Assembly: GCA_018263575.1 (NCBI GenBank)
Contig: JAANWX010000056.1
Coordinates: 1 to 47,814 of the forward strand
Direction of reading: 5' to 3'
Origin: Chloroflexota bacterium
Lineage (GTDB): Bacteria > Chloroflexota > Anaerolineae > Anaerolineales > UBA11858
DNA: 47,814 nucleotides
Of this stretch, positions 33,804 through 42,483 are shown piece by piece. Each line of letters opens with the position of its first letter. Position 1 is the stretch's first letter. The notes under the pieces are model-generated. The model saw only the letters and a program-made list of their open reading frames with translations. It did no database searches and was not told where the DNA came from. The translations under genes and the position numbers were made by a program.

Positions 33804-35246
33804 ATGCCCAAAACACATCAGAAGCGTCAAACCGATGCCCCTTATGCCCGTATGGGCGGGAAAACTAGTGAACAAATTCATTTAGCAAGTTTAGAAATTT
33901 TAGAGCGCGTGGGCATCGAAGTCCACGATGACAAAGCCAGAGAAATACTTGTGGAGGCGGGCGCCACGACCGAAGGTCAGCGTGTTCTTATTCCTGAACA
34001 CCTGGTCAGCTGGGCCTTGGCGGCGACTCCTGGGCGGATTACCCTGTGTGACCGGCACGGTGATGTTGCTATGCGCGCCTGGGGCTACAACACGTATTTT
34101 GGGGGCGGCTCCGATTGTCTCTATGTCCTCGACCACCGCACTGGCGAGCGGCGCAGGGCGGTGATGGAAGATCTTCGGGAAGCAGTGACCCTCATGGACG
34201 CCCTGCCCAACATCGACTTTGTCATGTCCGCCTTTCTGCCCTCCGACGTGGAGCAGCAGGTTTATGACCTTTACCAAATGGAGGCCATTCTCAACCTGAC
34301 CACTAAACCGCTCGTTTTCGTCACTCCCGATTTCGAGGGCTGCGTGACCGCGGTGGAGATGTGTGAGGCCGTGGCCGGCGGGGAGGAGGCCTTTCGCCAG
34401 CGTCCCTTCGCCACCTGTTATATCAACGTCACCTCTGGCCTGGTCGCCAACGAGGAGGCTCTTCAAAAATGTATCTACCTGGCCGAAAAAGGGCTGCCCT
34501 TGCTTTATATCCCCATCAACGCGGCCGGTGTCAACTCCCCCTCCACCCCGGCGGGATGTATGGCCACTTTGAACGCCGGGACCTTGTTGGGCATTGTCTT
34601 GGCACAGCTCGTGCGGGAAGGAACACCTGTGGGCGTGGTGGGCTGGAATGGCGGGACGTATAACCTGAAGACCATGGTCGCAAACTACGTCCTGGCCGAT
34701 GGACTTGGCATGGCAGCCTCGATGGGCAAGTTTTACGACCTCCCCGTTTTTGGGCTGGGCGGCGCGACCGACTCGAAAGTTTTGGACCAACAATGCGCGG
34801 CCGAAACGACCATCAGCCTCTACACCGCCCACCTCAACGGAGCCAACATCATTCACGATTGCGGCTTCATGGACGCTGGCCTTCAAGGTTCGCTGCAACT
34901 CATCACCATCACCAATGACCTGATCGGCTTCATCCGCGCCGCCACGGCCCCGGTGGAGATCAACGCGGAGACCCTGGCCCTGGACGTGGTGGAAGAGCTC
35001 GGACCGGAGGGGAATTATCTGGCCCATGACCATACCTTCGAGCATTTCCGCGACCCCTATTATTCTGAGCTGGCCGATAAACGCCAATATGATTCGTGGG
35101 TCGAGCAAGGAGCCACCACCATGGAAGAACGCGCCGCCGAGCAGGTGGAGAAAATCCTCGCCGAACACGAGCCAGAACCCCTCCCGGACGATGTGCAAAA
35201 AGCGTTGCGTGCGATCGTTGTGCGAGAGGAGGAGGCGGTTGGGTGA
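33804..35246 (+). CDS. MttB-family methyltransferase-like protein E
   Basis: 480 aa. Family segments: IHLASLEILERVGIEV, YFGGGSDCLYVLDH, NSPSTPAGCMATLNAGTLLGIVLAQL, FGLGGATDSKVLDQQCAAETT, ANIIHDCGFMDAGLQGSLQL, then GPEGNYLAHDHTFEHFR. The pocket motif is CYINVTSGL rather than (A/S)EP, and the usual GAPF segment reads GTPVGVV. AGGAGACGAAAA precedes the ATG. First gene of the plus-strand half, facing the GntR gene. A long phrase-repeat gap follows. No internal TAG. Probably acts on a methylated amine different from that of proteins C and F. Confidence 0.9.
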   Translation: MPKTHQKRQTDAPYARMGGKTSEQIHLASLEILERVGIEVHDDKAREILVEAGATTEGQRVLIPEHLVSWALAATPGRITLCDRHGDVAMRAWGYNTYFGGGSDCLYVLDHRTGERRRAVMEDLREAVTLMDALPNIDFVMSAFLPSDVEQQVYDLYQMEAILNLTTKPLVFVTPDFEGCVTAVEMCEAVAGGEEAFRQRPFATCYINVTSGLVANEEALQKCIYLAEKGLPLLYIPINAAGVNSPSTPAGCMATLNAGTLLGIVLAQLVREGTPVGVVGWNGGTYNLKTMVANYVLADGLGMAASMGKFYDLPVFGLGGATDSKVLDQQCAAETTISLYTAHLNGANIIHDCGFMDAGLQGSLQLITITNDLIGFIRAATAPVEINAETLALDVVEELGPEGNYLAHDHTFEHFRDPYYSELADKRQYDSWVEQGATTMEERAAEQVEKILAEHEPEPLPDDVQKALRAIVVREEEAVG

Positions 35247-35689
35247 GTAGGGACTGGGAAACTGGGAAACTGGGAGACTGGGAGACTGGAGACTGGGAGG
35301 CTGGGAGACTGGAGACTGGGAGGCTGGGAGACTGGAGACTGGGAGGCTGGGAGACTGGAAACCAGGGAACCAGGTGACCAGGGACTGGGAGACTGGGAAA
35401 CTGGGGCTAGTACATAGCGGCGTAAATTCATTGAGGGTTAATATTTGCGCTCAAGGTGCGCTGCACTCCCGTTTTTTGGAGTGCATTGCACCTTGAAACC
35501 CCAAGGGATTTCCGCCATGGAGTACTAGGAGACTGGGAAACTGGGAGACTGGGAAACTGGGGCATCAGGAAACCAGGGAACCAGGAAACCAGGTGACTAG
35601 GAGACTAGTGACTAGGAGACTAGTGACTAGGAGACTAAAGACCAGGGACTAGGAGACTAATTAGACCAATAAGACCACCGGAGCAAACC
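35247..35689. repeat. Long GGGAGACTGGGAAACTGG-type phrase repeat split by a MITE-like element
   Basis: 443 bp without a gene. 35249-35406 and 35529-35655 are degenerate runs of GGGAGACT/GGGAAACT/GGAGACTA phrases; 35407-35528 is an inverted-repeat element inserted in the run. Open frames through it are translations of the repeat. There are no unique spacers, so it is not CRISPR. Confidence 0.85.
35407..35528. mobile_element. MITE-like element with inverted ends
   Basis: 122 bp bounded by CTAGTAC and GTACTAG. Outer arms of about 32 bases pair imperfectly (about three quarters). The central hairpin CAAGGTGCGCTGCACTCC / GGAGTGCATTGCACCTTG (35452-35495) has 16 of 18 pairs and a T-rich loop. It has no coding capacity and interrupts a phrase repeat that resumes on its far side. 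Confidence 0.7.
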
Positions 35690-36931
35690 ATGACCGACAA
35701 AGACCAATTTTTTATGCGCGAAGCCTGGGAATACGATCCCGGCGCCAAGCCAAAACCGGCCCCTGACGCTCACCTGGGCTTCAACACCCGCGCCCTGCAC
35801 ACTGGGTTTGACCCTTTGAAGAGCGTGAAGGATTTTCGTTCCTTTGTGCCGCCCATCACCCAATCCATGACCTATCCCTATGAACGCTTCGAGGAGATTC
35901 CCTATCCGGTTTATGGGCGCACCCAGACTCCCACCACGGCGGTTTTGGAGGAGCGTTTGGCCGCCTTGGAGGGGGGAGAGGCCTGCGTGACGGCTGGTTC
36001 CGGTTCCCAGGCCCTGTTCGACCTCATCTTCACCCTGACCCGGCCCGGCGACAACGTGGTCACCAGCCTCAACATCTATGGGGAGGGATACAAACAAGCC
36101 ACGGCCATTTTCCCGGAGCGCTGCGGAGTGGATTTTCACTTCGTGGACGACCCCGCCGACCCCGCTTCGTGGGATGCCGCCATTGACGACAAAACCAAGC
36201 TGGTGTGGGTGGAGACGCCCAGCAACCCCTGCCTCTTCGTCACCGACATCGCCGCTGTGGCCGATGTAGCCCACGCCAAGGGCGTTCCCCTGCTGGTGGA
36301 TAACACCACCGCCACGGCCGCCCTCCAAAAACCGATCGCCTTGGGCGCGGATATGGTGCTCCTCTCCATCACCAAATTCCTGTGCGGGAACGCCAGCGTG
36401 CTGGGTGGGGCAGTGGTTGGCCCCGAAGCCCTGGTGGAGGATGTGCGCTGGAACACGACCGAGTTCGTCGGCGCGGTCTTGCAACCTTTCGAGGCCTGGT
36501 TGACGCTCCAATTCTTAGAGACTCTCTCCCTGCGCATGGAGCGGCACAGCGCCAACGCCCAACGGGTGGCCGAGTTCCTGGCCGGGCACCCCCGGGTGGA
36601 GCACGTCAACTACCCCGGGCTGGTCGGCCATCCCCAACATGAACTGGCCCAACGCCAAATGCGGGCTGGCGGGGGGATGTTATCCTTCGTCGCCCCGGGC
36701 GGGATGGCGGGGGCCGGGGCCGTGATCGACCGTTTCCAACTCATCACCCACGCCGTCACCTTCGGGACCAGCCGGACGATCTGCATGCATCCCCCCACCA
36801 TCACCCACGAGCACATGACCCCCGAGGAACGCGCCAAGGCCGGTATCGATGACGGCCTGATCCGCCTCTCCGTTGGCCTGGAAGACCCGGACGACCTGAT
36901 CACCGATTTGGATCAAGCCCTGTCTGGCTAA
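35690..36931 (+). CDS. Cys/Met-metabolism PLP enzyme (cystathionine gamma-synthase / methionine gamma-lyase / O-acetylhomoserine sulfhydrylase type)
   Basis: 413 aa, full length. PLP lysine is in SITKFLCGN (family: SxTKYxxGHS). Also present are YGRTQTPTTAVLEERLAALE, the WVETPSNPCLFVTDI segment with VDNTTATAALQKP, and a C-terminal TFGTSRTICMHPP, RLSVGLEDPDDLI. Members do gamma-elimination or gamma-replacement on homoserine esters, cystathionine or methionine; subgroup unclear. The PLP-site region is somewhat unusual (FLCGN for the common YLGGH). CGGAG precedes the ATG. It lies between two MttB genes, so it may handle the sulfur- or amino-acid part of a methylated substrate. Confidence 0.9.
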   Translation: MTDKDQFFMREAWEYDPGAKPKPAPDAHLGFNTRALHTGFDPLKSVKDFRSFVPPITQSMTYPYERFEEIPYPVYGRTQTPTTAVLEERLAALEGGEACVTAGSGSQALFDLIFTLTRPGDNVVTSLNIYGEGYKQATAIFPERCGVDFHFVDDPADPASWDAAIDDKTKLVWVETPSNPCLFVTDIAAVADVAHAKGVPLLVDNTTATAALQKPIALGADMVLLSITKFLCGNASVLGGAVVGPEALVEDVRWNTTEFVGAVLQPFEAWLTLQFLETLSLRMERHSANAQRVAEFLAGHPRVEHVNYPGLVGHPQHELAQRQMRAGGGMLSFVAPGGMAGAGAVIDRFQLITHAVTFGTSRTICMHPPTITHEHMTPEERAKAGIDDGLIRLSVGLEDPDDLITDLDQALSG

Positions 36932-36960
36932 ACAGCAGATTTGATTATTGAAAGACAAAA

Positions 36961-36991
36961 CCTCGGTTCAGGGAGCCGGGGCTTTTGTTTT
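36961..36991 (+). terminator. Rho-independent terminator
   Basis: CCTCGGT...GCCGGGG stem with G-U pairs, followed by CTTTTGTTTT, 30 bp after the PLP-enzyme stop. Confidence 0.75.
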
Positions 36992-37054
36992 AAAGGCCTT
37001 GACAAAAAGTCCTGATTCCTTGATAATTTCCTAAAGAACATAATATCAGATAAT

Positions 37055-37753
37055 ATGATAAATAAAACCTCTCCCCCTTTCCAAAGAAATACCCTTGTCG
37101 ACAATGTCACCGCTGAACTGCGGCGCATGATCCTGGAGCAAGAGATCATGCCGGGAGAATTTTTGCCAGCCCGCAAGGATTTGGCTGCCCGGTTTGGTGT
37201 CGGGCTTTCCACTATTCAAGAAGGCATACAGGCCCTGGCCGCGGTCGGGATGCTCGAGTCACGCCCCGGAAAAGGGACTTGGGTGCGTGAGGACACCCTG
37301 GATATGCTCATTCATCCCACCACGGTGGAAACTCGTTTGGGTGAGTTGGATATCCAGCAACTCTACGACGCCCGTCTGGTGGTTGAGGTTGGCCTAGCGG
37401 AACTCGCTGCCCAAAACGCCAAACCAGAAGACATCCAAAAAATCCAGGATGCCTTAACGGCCTTGGAAGATTCTCAAGGGGATGATGAGGCCTTCATTGC
37501 CGCCGATCTGGCTTTTCACATCGCGGTAGCCCAGGCCGGGCATAACAAATTATTGGAGCAGTTTTATCACCTTTCCCGCAAACTATTGGAAGAGGTGATC
37601 GCTGAGTTAATCAAACTGCCCTCTGTGAAAGAAAATGGTATACGCATTCAGGGTGAAATTGCCCGGGCTATTCAAGACGCGGATGTTGAGCAAGCACGTC
37701 GAGCCACCCTTGACCACATGGAGATTATTAAAGATCTTATTAAGAAACTATAG
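37055..37753 (+). CDS. GntR-family transcriptional regulator (FCD type), second copy
   Basis: 232 aa. Winged helix (about 10-75: NVTAELRRMILEQEIMPGEF, LAARFGVGLSTIQEGIQALA) and FCD effector domain (about 85-225: YDARLVVEVGLAELAA, AADLAFHIAVAQAGHN, then RIQGEIARAIQDADVEQARR). It differs from the copy at 32911 in the recognition helix, so it has a different operator. It directly precedes MttB-F (34 bp) on the same strand, so it is likely an autoregulated local regulator of that gene. The start has no clear ribosome site; an AT-rich TATCAGATAATATGATA symmetrical stretch overlaps it. Confidence 0.92.
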   Translation: MINKTSPPFQRNTLVDNVTAELRRMILEQEIMPGEFLPARKDLAARFGVGLSTIQEGIQALAAVGMLESRPGKGTWVREDTLDMLIHPTTVETRLGELDIQQLYDARLVVEVGLAELAAQNAKPEDIQKIQDALTALEDSQGDDEAFIAADLAFHIAVAQAGHNKLLEQFYHLSRKLLEEVIAELIKLPSVKENGIRIQGEIARAIQDADVEQARRATLDHMEIIKDLIKKL

Positions 37754-37787
37754 TGGACGAGTCTTATTCCTAAGGAGAGATGAGAGT

Positions 37788-39227
37788 ATGAAAACTTCCA
37801 ACACAATTGCCTTCCAATCCCCACAATTTGCCGTCCTTTCCGAGAGCCAATTGCGCGACCTGCACCTCGGCGCGTTGGAATTATTGCGGCGGACGGGGAT
37901 CCGCTTCTATCACGACCAGGCCCTAAAGATGCTCGGAGAGGCCGGGGCTTTCGTCTCGGACGGCAACCTGGTCAAATTTCCGGCCCGCATGGTCGAGGAT
38001 GCCCTCGCCACTGTGCCTGAACGGGTCATCATGTGTGACCGGGATGGGGAGCCAGCCGTCTTTTTGGAGGATCATAAAGTCAATTTTGGGACCGGCTCGG
38101 ATTGTATCAATTTCCTTGATCCTGAGACGGGAGAGCATCGCAAGTTCACCCAGGCTGACATTATCAAAGGGTATCACTTATGCGACGCGCTGCCCAATAT
38201 CGATTTTGTGATGTCGATAGGCATCCCCGCCGACGTGGACCCCGGTATCACTTACGATGCGCAAATGGCCCTGATGCTGGAACATACCACCAAGCCCCTC
38301 GTTTTCGTCACTGATGACAAAGCCAGTTGCCAGCGGGCCATCGACATGGCCGCGGCGGTGGCGGGCGGGCACGAGGCTTTGCGAGAGCAGCAGCATATCC
38401 TGCTCTACTCGGAACCCAGTTCCCCCCTCCAACAATCGGAAACAGCCGTGGATAAGCTGCTCTTAATGGCCGAACACGAGCTTCCGGTTGTGCACTCTCC
38501 CGGCCTGTTGATGGGCGGAACGGCCCCGATCACAATGGCCAGCGGGTTGGTGATGTCCATGGCCGAGATTCTCAGTGGGCTGGTCGTCCACCAGATGACC
38601 AACCCCGGCGCGCCCTTCATCTTTGGGGCCGGTCTCCATCACATGGACATGAAGGCCACCCAGATTTGCTATGGCGGCCCCGAATTCCAACTCACCAAGG
38701 CGGCCGTGGCCGAACTGGGACGCTGGTATGGGATGCCCACCTGGGGCTATGCGGGCTGCTCGGACGCCAAGGTCATGGACGAACAAGCGGCGGCGGAAGC
38801 CATGCTCTCGGTGACAATGGCCAAGCTGACGGGCGCCAACCTCATCCACGATGTCGGGTACATGGAAAGCGGCCTGACCACCTCCTTCGAAATGATTGCC
38901 TTGAGCGATGAATTGATAGGCCTGACGGGGAGTTTGATGAAGGGCATTGAGGTCAACGAAGAGACCATGATGCTGGACGAACTGCATGAGATTGGGCCGG
39001 GCGGGCACTTCCTCTCCACCGACGCCACCATGAACCGCTTCCGGGATTTTTGGTACCCGGATATGATCAGCCGCGAGATTCGTGATACCTGGCTAGAGCG
39101 GGACGCAAAACCGCTGGGCCAGCGCCTGAACGAAAAGGTCAAGACCATCATCGCCGAACACCGCCCCCAGCCGTTGGAGAAAGGGAAAAAGGAGAAAGTG
39201 CAGGCCATTCTCGCCCAAGCCGCTTAA
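37788..39227 (+). CDS. MttB-family methyltransferase-like protein F
   Basis: 479 aa. Family segments: LHLGALELLRRTGIRF, VNFGTGSDCINFLDP, pocket motif LLYSEPSSPLQQSETAVDKL, LMGGTAPITMASGL, GLHHMDMKATQICYGG, TWGYAGCSDAKVMDEQAAAEA, ANLIHDVGYMESGLTTSFEM. Closest relative here is protein C, with nearly the same pocket block. The frame is open from 37635, but that part overlaps the regulator gene in another frame; the ATG at 37788 matches the family start and has AAGGAGAG upstream. Probably controlled by the GntR protein in front of it and working with the aminotransferase that follows. Confidence 0.92.
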   Translation: MKTSNTIAFQSPQFAVLSESQLRDLHLGALELLRRTGIRFYHDQALKMLGEAGAFVSDGNLVKFPARMVEDALATVPERVIMCDRDGEPAVFLEDHKVNFGTGSDCINFLDPETGEHRKFTQADIIKGYHLCDALPNIDFVMSIGIPADVDPGITYDAQMALMLEHTTKPLVFVTDDKASCQRAIDMAAAVAGGHEALREQQHILLYSEPSSPLQQSETAVDKLLLMAEHELPVVHSPGLLMGGTAPITMASGLVMSMAEILSGLVVHQMTNPGAPFIFGAGLHHMDMKATQICYGGPEFQLTKAAVAELGRWYGMPTWGYAGCSDAKVMDEQAAAEAMLSVTMAKLTGANLIHDVGYMESGLTTSFEMIALSDELIGLTGSLMKGIEVNEETMMLDELHEIGPGGHFLSTDATMNRFRDFWYPDMISREIRDTWLERDAKPLGQRLNEKVKTIIAEHRPQPLEKGKKEKVQAILAQAA

Positions 39228-39341
39228 TCCACTAATCTTCGCTAATCTTCGCTAATCTACGCTAATTTAACATATGTCTCTAGGAATTCACGGGGTTATA
39301 CCCAAATTGCTGCTCTGAGGGTGGCTTATGTTAAGCTTAGC

Positions 39342-39391
39342 AATTCCCCGTATCCCGTCCGCAGGATGTGGCCATCCTGCTCGAGCGTGGT
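39342..39391. repeat. REP-like hairpin element, copy 2 of 2
   Basis: ATTCCCCGTATCCCGTCC, stem GCAGGATG-TGGC-CATCCTGC (39361-39380), CTCGAGCGTGG. Pairs with the copy at 22669-22716. Confidence 0.8.
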
Positions 39392-39411
39392 GAAAAAATA
39401 GTATCCAAAAT

Positions 39412-39563
39412 GTGAGCGTTCACTACCCCAAAGAGATAGACTTCAAAAGTCTTCAAAATAGAGCTTGGTGGACCCAAAAGTTCAAAAACGCTTATGAAAC
39501 TTCTCTTAAAACATCCTCTGAGACTTTTGAAGTTTGCGCTAGGGGGAGGGGCTGAATGGTTAC
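39412..39563 (+). repeat. Interspersed palindromic element, copy 3 of 3
   Basis: About 152 bp, starting GAGCGTTCACTACCCCAAAG and ending GCTGAATGGTTAC, with the AGACTTCAAAAGTCTTC palindrome early and GAGACTTTTGAAGTTTGCGC late. Near-identical to the minus-strand copy at 29609-29762. Confidence 0.9.
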
Positions 39564-39641
39564 TCCAAAATAAGTACCCCGCGAAATCCCCAAGAGCCTT
39601 TAACATTTATGTCGATTAGGAATGATAGAAAAGGATCAACT

Positions 39642-40799
39642 ATGAATTTTGCCACCCGCACCCACCACCTCGCTCCGGAAGGCGCTTACCAGGTATTATC
39701 CCGCGCTCAGGAACTGGAAGCCCAGGGACGAGAGATCGTCCATCTTGAGATTGGCCAGCCGGATTTCGCGACGTTTTCTCACGTCAGCTCGGCGGGGATT
39801 CAGGCTATCCGGGACGGCCACACTTGTTACACGCCCCCCGCTGGGATGCCGTCTTTGCGGGCGGCCATCGCCGAAGACGCCGGGAAACGCCGGGGGATGG
39901 ATTTCCGTTCCGAGCAGGTAGTCGTCAGCCCGGGCGCGAAGCCCAACTTGTTCTTCCCCACCCTGGCCCTGGTCGAGCCGGGTGATGAGGTGATCTACCC
40001 CAACCCTGGATTCCCCACCTACCAGGCCATGATCGGCATCGCGGGCGGCGTCCCGGTGCCGGTTCCCCTGCTGGAAGAAAAGGGCTTCTCCTTCGATTTG
40101 GAGGCCTTCGACGCCCTGATCAATGAGCGCACGAAGTTGATCATCCTCAACTCCCCCAGCAACCCCACTGGCGGCATTATGCCCCTGGCGGATTTGGAGC
40201 ACATTGCCGAAGCGGCCCGGCGCTATGACTGCTGGGTTCTCTCAGATGAGATTTATACCCGCCTGGTCTATGACGGGGTGGAAGCCCCCTCGATTGCGGC
40301 CTTGCCCGGCATGGTGGAGCGCACGGTGATCATGGACGGGTTCTCGAAGACTTACTCCATGACCGGTTGGCGGTTGGGGTACGGGATTATGCCCGAGTCC
40401 CTGGCGGATAAGGTGGGGCTATTGTTGACCCATTCGGTGGGATGCACGGCCCATTTCACCCAATACGCGGGAATCGAAGCCCTCACCGGCCCGCAGGAGG
40501 AGGTGGAGGAGATGGTGGCGGAATACGCCCGCCGCCGGGAGGTGATCGTGGCGGGATTGAACGCCCTCCCCGGCGTGACCTGCCAAAACCCGCAGGGAGC
40601 ATTTTACGTTTTCCCCAACATCCGGGCGCTGGGAAAATCCTCCCACGAGGTGGCGGATTGGCTGCTGGAGGAAGCGGGCGTGGCGCTCTTGCCCGGTTCG
40701 GCCTTTGGGGAATACGGTGAGGGGTATTTGCGGCTCTCGTATGCCAACTCAGTGGAGAATATCGAGCTGGCTTTGGAGCGGATGGGGGATGTGCTTTAA
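39642..40799 (+). CDS. Class I/II pyridoxal-phosphate aminotransferase (aspartate aminotransferase-like)
   Basis: 385 aa. PLP lysine in MDGFSKTYSMTGWRLGYG; also present are the substrate-Arg region YLRLSYANSVENIELALERM, LNSPSNPTGG, and the N-terminal LEIGQPDFATFSHVSSAGI. It moves amino groups between amino acids and 2-oxo acids; substrate unknown, aspartate or another amino acid being likely. An in-frame ATG at 39609 exists, but AAAGGATC lies before the ATG at 39642 and homology starts there. The last 46 bases of the gene, including the stop, plus 5 following bases are repeated perfectly at 42056-42106, downstream of the DUF3800 gene. Confidence 0.93.
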   Translation: MNFATRTHHLAPEGAYQVLSRAQELEAQGREIVHLEIGQPDFATFSHVSSAGIQAIRDGHTCYTPPAGMPSLRAAIAEDAGKRRGMDFRSEQVVVSPGAKPNLFFPTLALVEPGDEVIYPNPGFPTYQAMIGIAGGVPVPVPLLEEKGFSFDLEAFDALINERTKLIILNSPSNPTGGIMPLADLEHIAEAARRYDCWVLSDEIYTRLVYDGVEAPSIAALPGMVERTVIMDGFSKTYSMTGWRLGYGIMPESLADKVGLLLTHSVGCTAHFTQYAGIEALTGPQEEVEEMVAEYARRREVIVAGLNALPGVTCQNPQGAFYVFPNIRALGKSSHEVADWLLEEAGVALLPGSAFGEYGEGYLRLSYANSVENIELALERMGDVL

Positions 40800-40804
40800 C
40801 GCAG
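40754..40804 (+). repeat. 51-bp direct repeat, left copy (aminotransferase 3' end)
   Basis: GGAGAATATCGAGCTGGCTT through the stop codon to CGCAG is identical, base for base, to 42056-42106. Together the copies bracket the 1.25-kb DUF3800 segment. Confidence 0.95.
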
Positions 40805-41078
40805 CGGCGCGGAGAGGCGGGGGATTTTTTGCCAACAACACTCAAATGATCTAAGCAACATGCGGAAGTGACAGTCACTTCCGCATGCAGCTATCCAAAT
40901 GAAATTCTCCCCCCACCCGTCTTCTGGGTGACTACTCAATCCCGAAAAAATTATGTTATACTCTATTGAAGATAAGTTGAACATCATTTCCCTGCTCCCG
41001 GACATGGCACATGTGATTTAAGTACACTGAGGAAGAAATAGTAAGAAGCGATCGCTCTCACGCTTTAAGACAGATAAA

Positions 41079-41909
41079 ATGAAACAATTCAAACGTTCAA
41101 TTCGAAATTATTTTGTAGATGAGTCTGGGGATGGTGTTTTGTTCAACCGAAAGGGTCGGATCATTGTAGGTGAACGGGGGTGCTCAAAATTCTTTATCCT
41201 CGGTTTTGTAGATATTCCCAACCTTGCAGATATTACTAGTGAGTTAAATGCTCTGCGCGTTCAGTTATTGGCTGATCCCTATTTCCTAGATGTTCCTTCA
41301 ATGCAACCTGAAACGCACAAAACGGCTGAAGCTTTTCATGCCAAGGATGACTTACCTGAGGTACGGAAGGAAGTCTTTACACTCTTACGCCAACATCAAA
41401 TCCACTTTTCGGCTGTAGTGCGGGACAAGCAACAATTGCTTAGTTATGTAAAACAACGCAACAAACATGACGATAGTTATCGCTACCATCCCAACGAATT
41501 GTACGACTATCTAGTACGTCGCTTGTTTAAGACACGGCTTCATAAAGATGATGAGTACAATATCTATTTCGCCAAGCGAGGAAAATCTGATCGCACGACT
41601 GCTCTGTTACAGGCTTTACAAACAGCCCGTCATCGCTTTTGTAAGCAGCATAATATTGAGAATCAGTCGCTTATCAACGTAATACCCACAACACCCAAAC
41701 ATTGTGTCGGACAGCAAGTTGTAGATTATTTTCTGTGGGCCTTACAACGTTTCTACGAACGCGGTGAAACTCGCTTTATTCATTTATTGTGGGACTCAGT
41801 TAGCGTGGTGCATGACTTGGATGATACACGCCAAGCTGCTTATGGAGTATATTACACAAGCAAAAAGCCGCTAACAGTAGCAGCTTTAGAGAACAGGCGG
41901 GGGATATAG
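41079..41909 (+). CDS. DUF3800 family protein
   Basis: 276 aa. The N-terminal NYFVDESGDG (D14-E15 and D18) is the hallmark of DUF3800, whose fold I recall as RNase H-like. Conserved later parts include the SAVVRDKQQLL segment and GQQVVDYFLWALQRFYERGE near the C-terminus. DUF3800 genes are frequent in variable and defence-rich regions, but no activity is established. The gene is AT-richer than the neighbouring metabolic genes and stands alone. Its flanking 51-bp direct repeats imply acquisition. The start has only a weak ribosome site (AGACAGATAAA). TTATACT near 40952 is a possible -10. Confidence 0.85.
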   Translation: MKQFKRSIRNYFVDESGDGVLFNRKGRIIVGERGCSKFFILGFVDIPNLADITSELNALRVQLLADPYFLDVPSMQPETHKTAEAFHAKDDLPEVRKEVFTLLRQHQIHFSAVVRDKQQLLSYVKQRNKHDDSYRYHPNELYDYLVRRLFKTRLHKDDEYNIYFAKRGKSDRTTALLQALQTARHRFCKQHNIENQSLINVIPTTPKHCVGQQVVDYFLWALQRFYERGETRFIHLLWDSVSVVHDLDDTRQAAYGVYYTSKKPLTVAALENRRGI

Positions 41910-42055
41910 GAACCCAAAACCAAGGTCTAGGATTCACACGGCTTGGAGCCGAATTTCGTCCCCTGCTCTGGGATTATAATACACAAATTTTAGATAGTTG
42001 TCAAGTTGTTGGCGTTGTTTTCGCGAATTGCCAAAAAACCCGGTTCAGTCTTTAG

Positions 42056-42106
42056 GGAGAATATCGAGCTGGCTTTGGAGCGGATGGGGGATGTGCTTTA
42101 ACGCAG
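42056..42106 (+). repeat. 51-bp direct repeat, right copy
   Basis: Perfect copy of 40754-40804. Sequence beyond it (AGGGGTGGAGAAGGGGAG) still resembles that beyond the left copy (CGGCGCGGAGAGGCGGGG), with changes. Confidence 0.95.
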
Positions 42107-42159
42107 AGGGGTGGAGAAGGGGAGAACGCCCAGTCGTGATTTGTAGGTCGTTAATGATC

Positions 42160-42195
42160 AAAGCGAGGCAGCCTAGACTGTCTCGCTTTTTGCTT
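42160..42195 (+). terminator. Rho-independent terminator, probably the original aminotransferase terminator
   Basis: AAAGCGAGGCAG...CTGTCTCGCTTTTT: a stem of about 11 bp, then TTTTTGCTTT. It now sits 53 bp beyond the right 51-bp repeat. Confidence 0.85.
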
Positions 42196-42402
42196 TAAAC
42201 CGATGAGCTTCTCATTAGCACCCAAACCTGATTGGCAAATAGGGTTTACTCACCTGCAATCAAGGTATTAAAGCGATTCCCCAAAGTGCCAAAGACACAA
42301 TTTTGGAAGACGCCGCCGAACGCGATACCGTTTGTAGTATTACAGCCTGAACCAGCAAACCAAACACCTGCGCGATATCTCTGCTATCACCCACCTCATA
42401 TC

Positions 42403-42449
42403 TTGACAAAACATATAATAATATTTATGATAATATTTATAAATATTAT
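42403..42449 (+). promoter_or_regulatory. Promoter with AT-rich palindrome, sulfur/Fe-S operon
   Basis: TTGACA (42403-42408), 17-bp spacer, TATGAT (42426-42431) is a near-consensus promoter. The perfect 20-bp palindrome ATAATATTTATAAATATTAT (42430-42449) overlaps the -10 and start region, and a second AATAATATTTAT copy lies in the spacer. A repressor binding here would block initiation. Confidence 0.75.
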
Positions 42450-42483
42450 AAAAGCACCTATTAAGAGGGAGCGTTGAGAACCT

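Larger units (their letters stand above)
39228..39641. other. Repeat-rich gap between MttB-F and the aminotransferase
   Basis: 414 bp without a gene. Order: CTTCGCTAAT phrase repeat (about 39230-39267), REP-like hairpin (39342-39391), then copy 3 of the 152-bp palindromic element (39412-39563). No promoter stands out before the aminotransferase. Confidence 0.75.
41910..42483. other. Gap between DUF3800 and the sulfur operon
   Basis: 574 bp without a supported gene. It contains the right 51-bp repeat, the displaced aminotransferase terminator, and the AT-rich promoter and palindrome of the next operon. A short open stretch at about 42245-42350 (reading NQGIKAIPQSAKDTILED) might be a gene remnant but is too short to name. 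Confidence 0.6.

Noticed and set aside
33900..35198. Long minus-strand open frame of 432 codons opposite MttB-E
   Set aside because: Antisense shadow of a GC-rich gene: His/Gly/Val-rich, with no family motifs, while the plus strand encodes a clear MttB protein.
35249..35655. Possible CRISPR array from regularly repeated GAGACTGGG units
   Set aside because: Units are 8-11 bases, degenerate and contiguous, with no unique spacers and no cas genes.
35657..36511. 284-codon minus-strand open frame opposite the PLP-enzyme gene
   Set aside because: Shadow frame; the plus strand has the complete Cys/Met enzyme signature.
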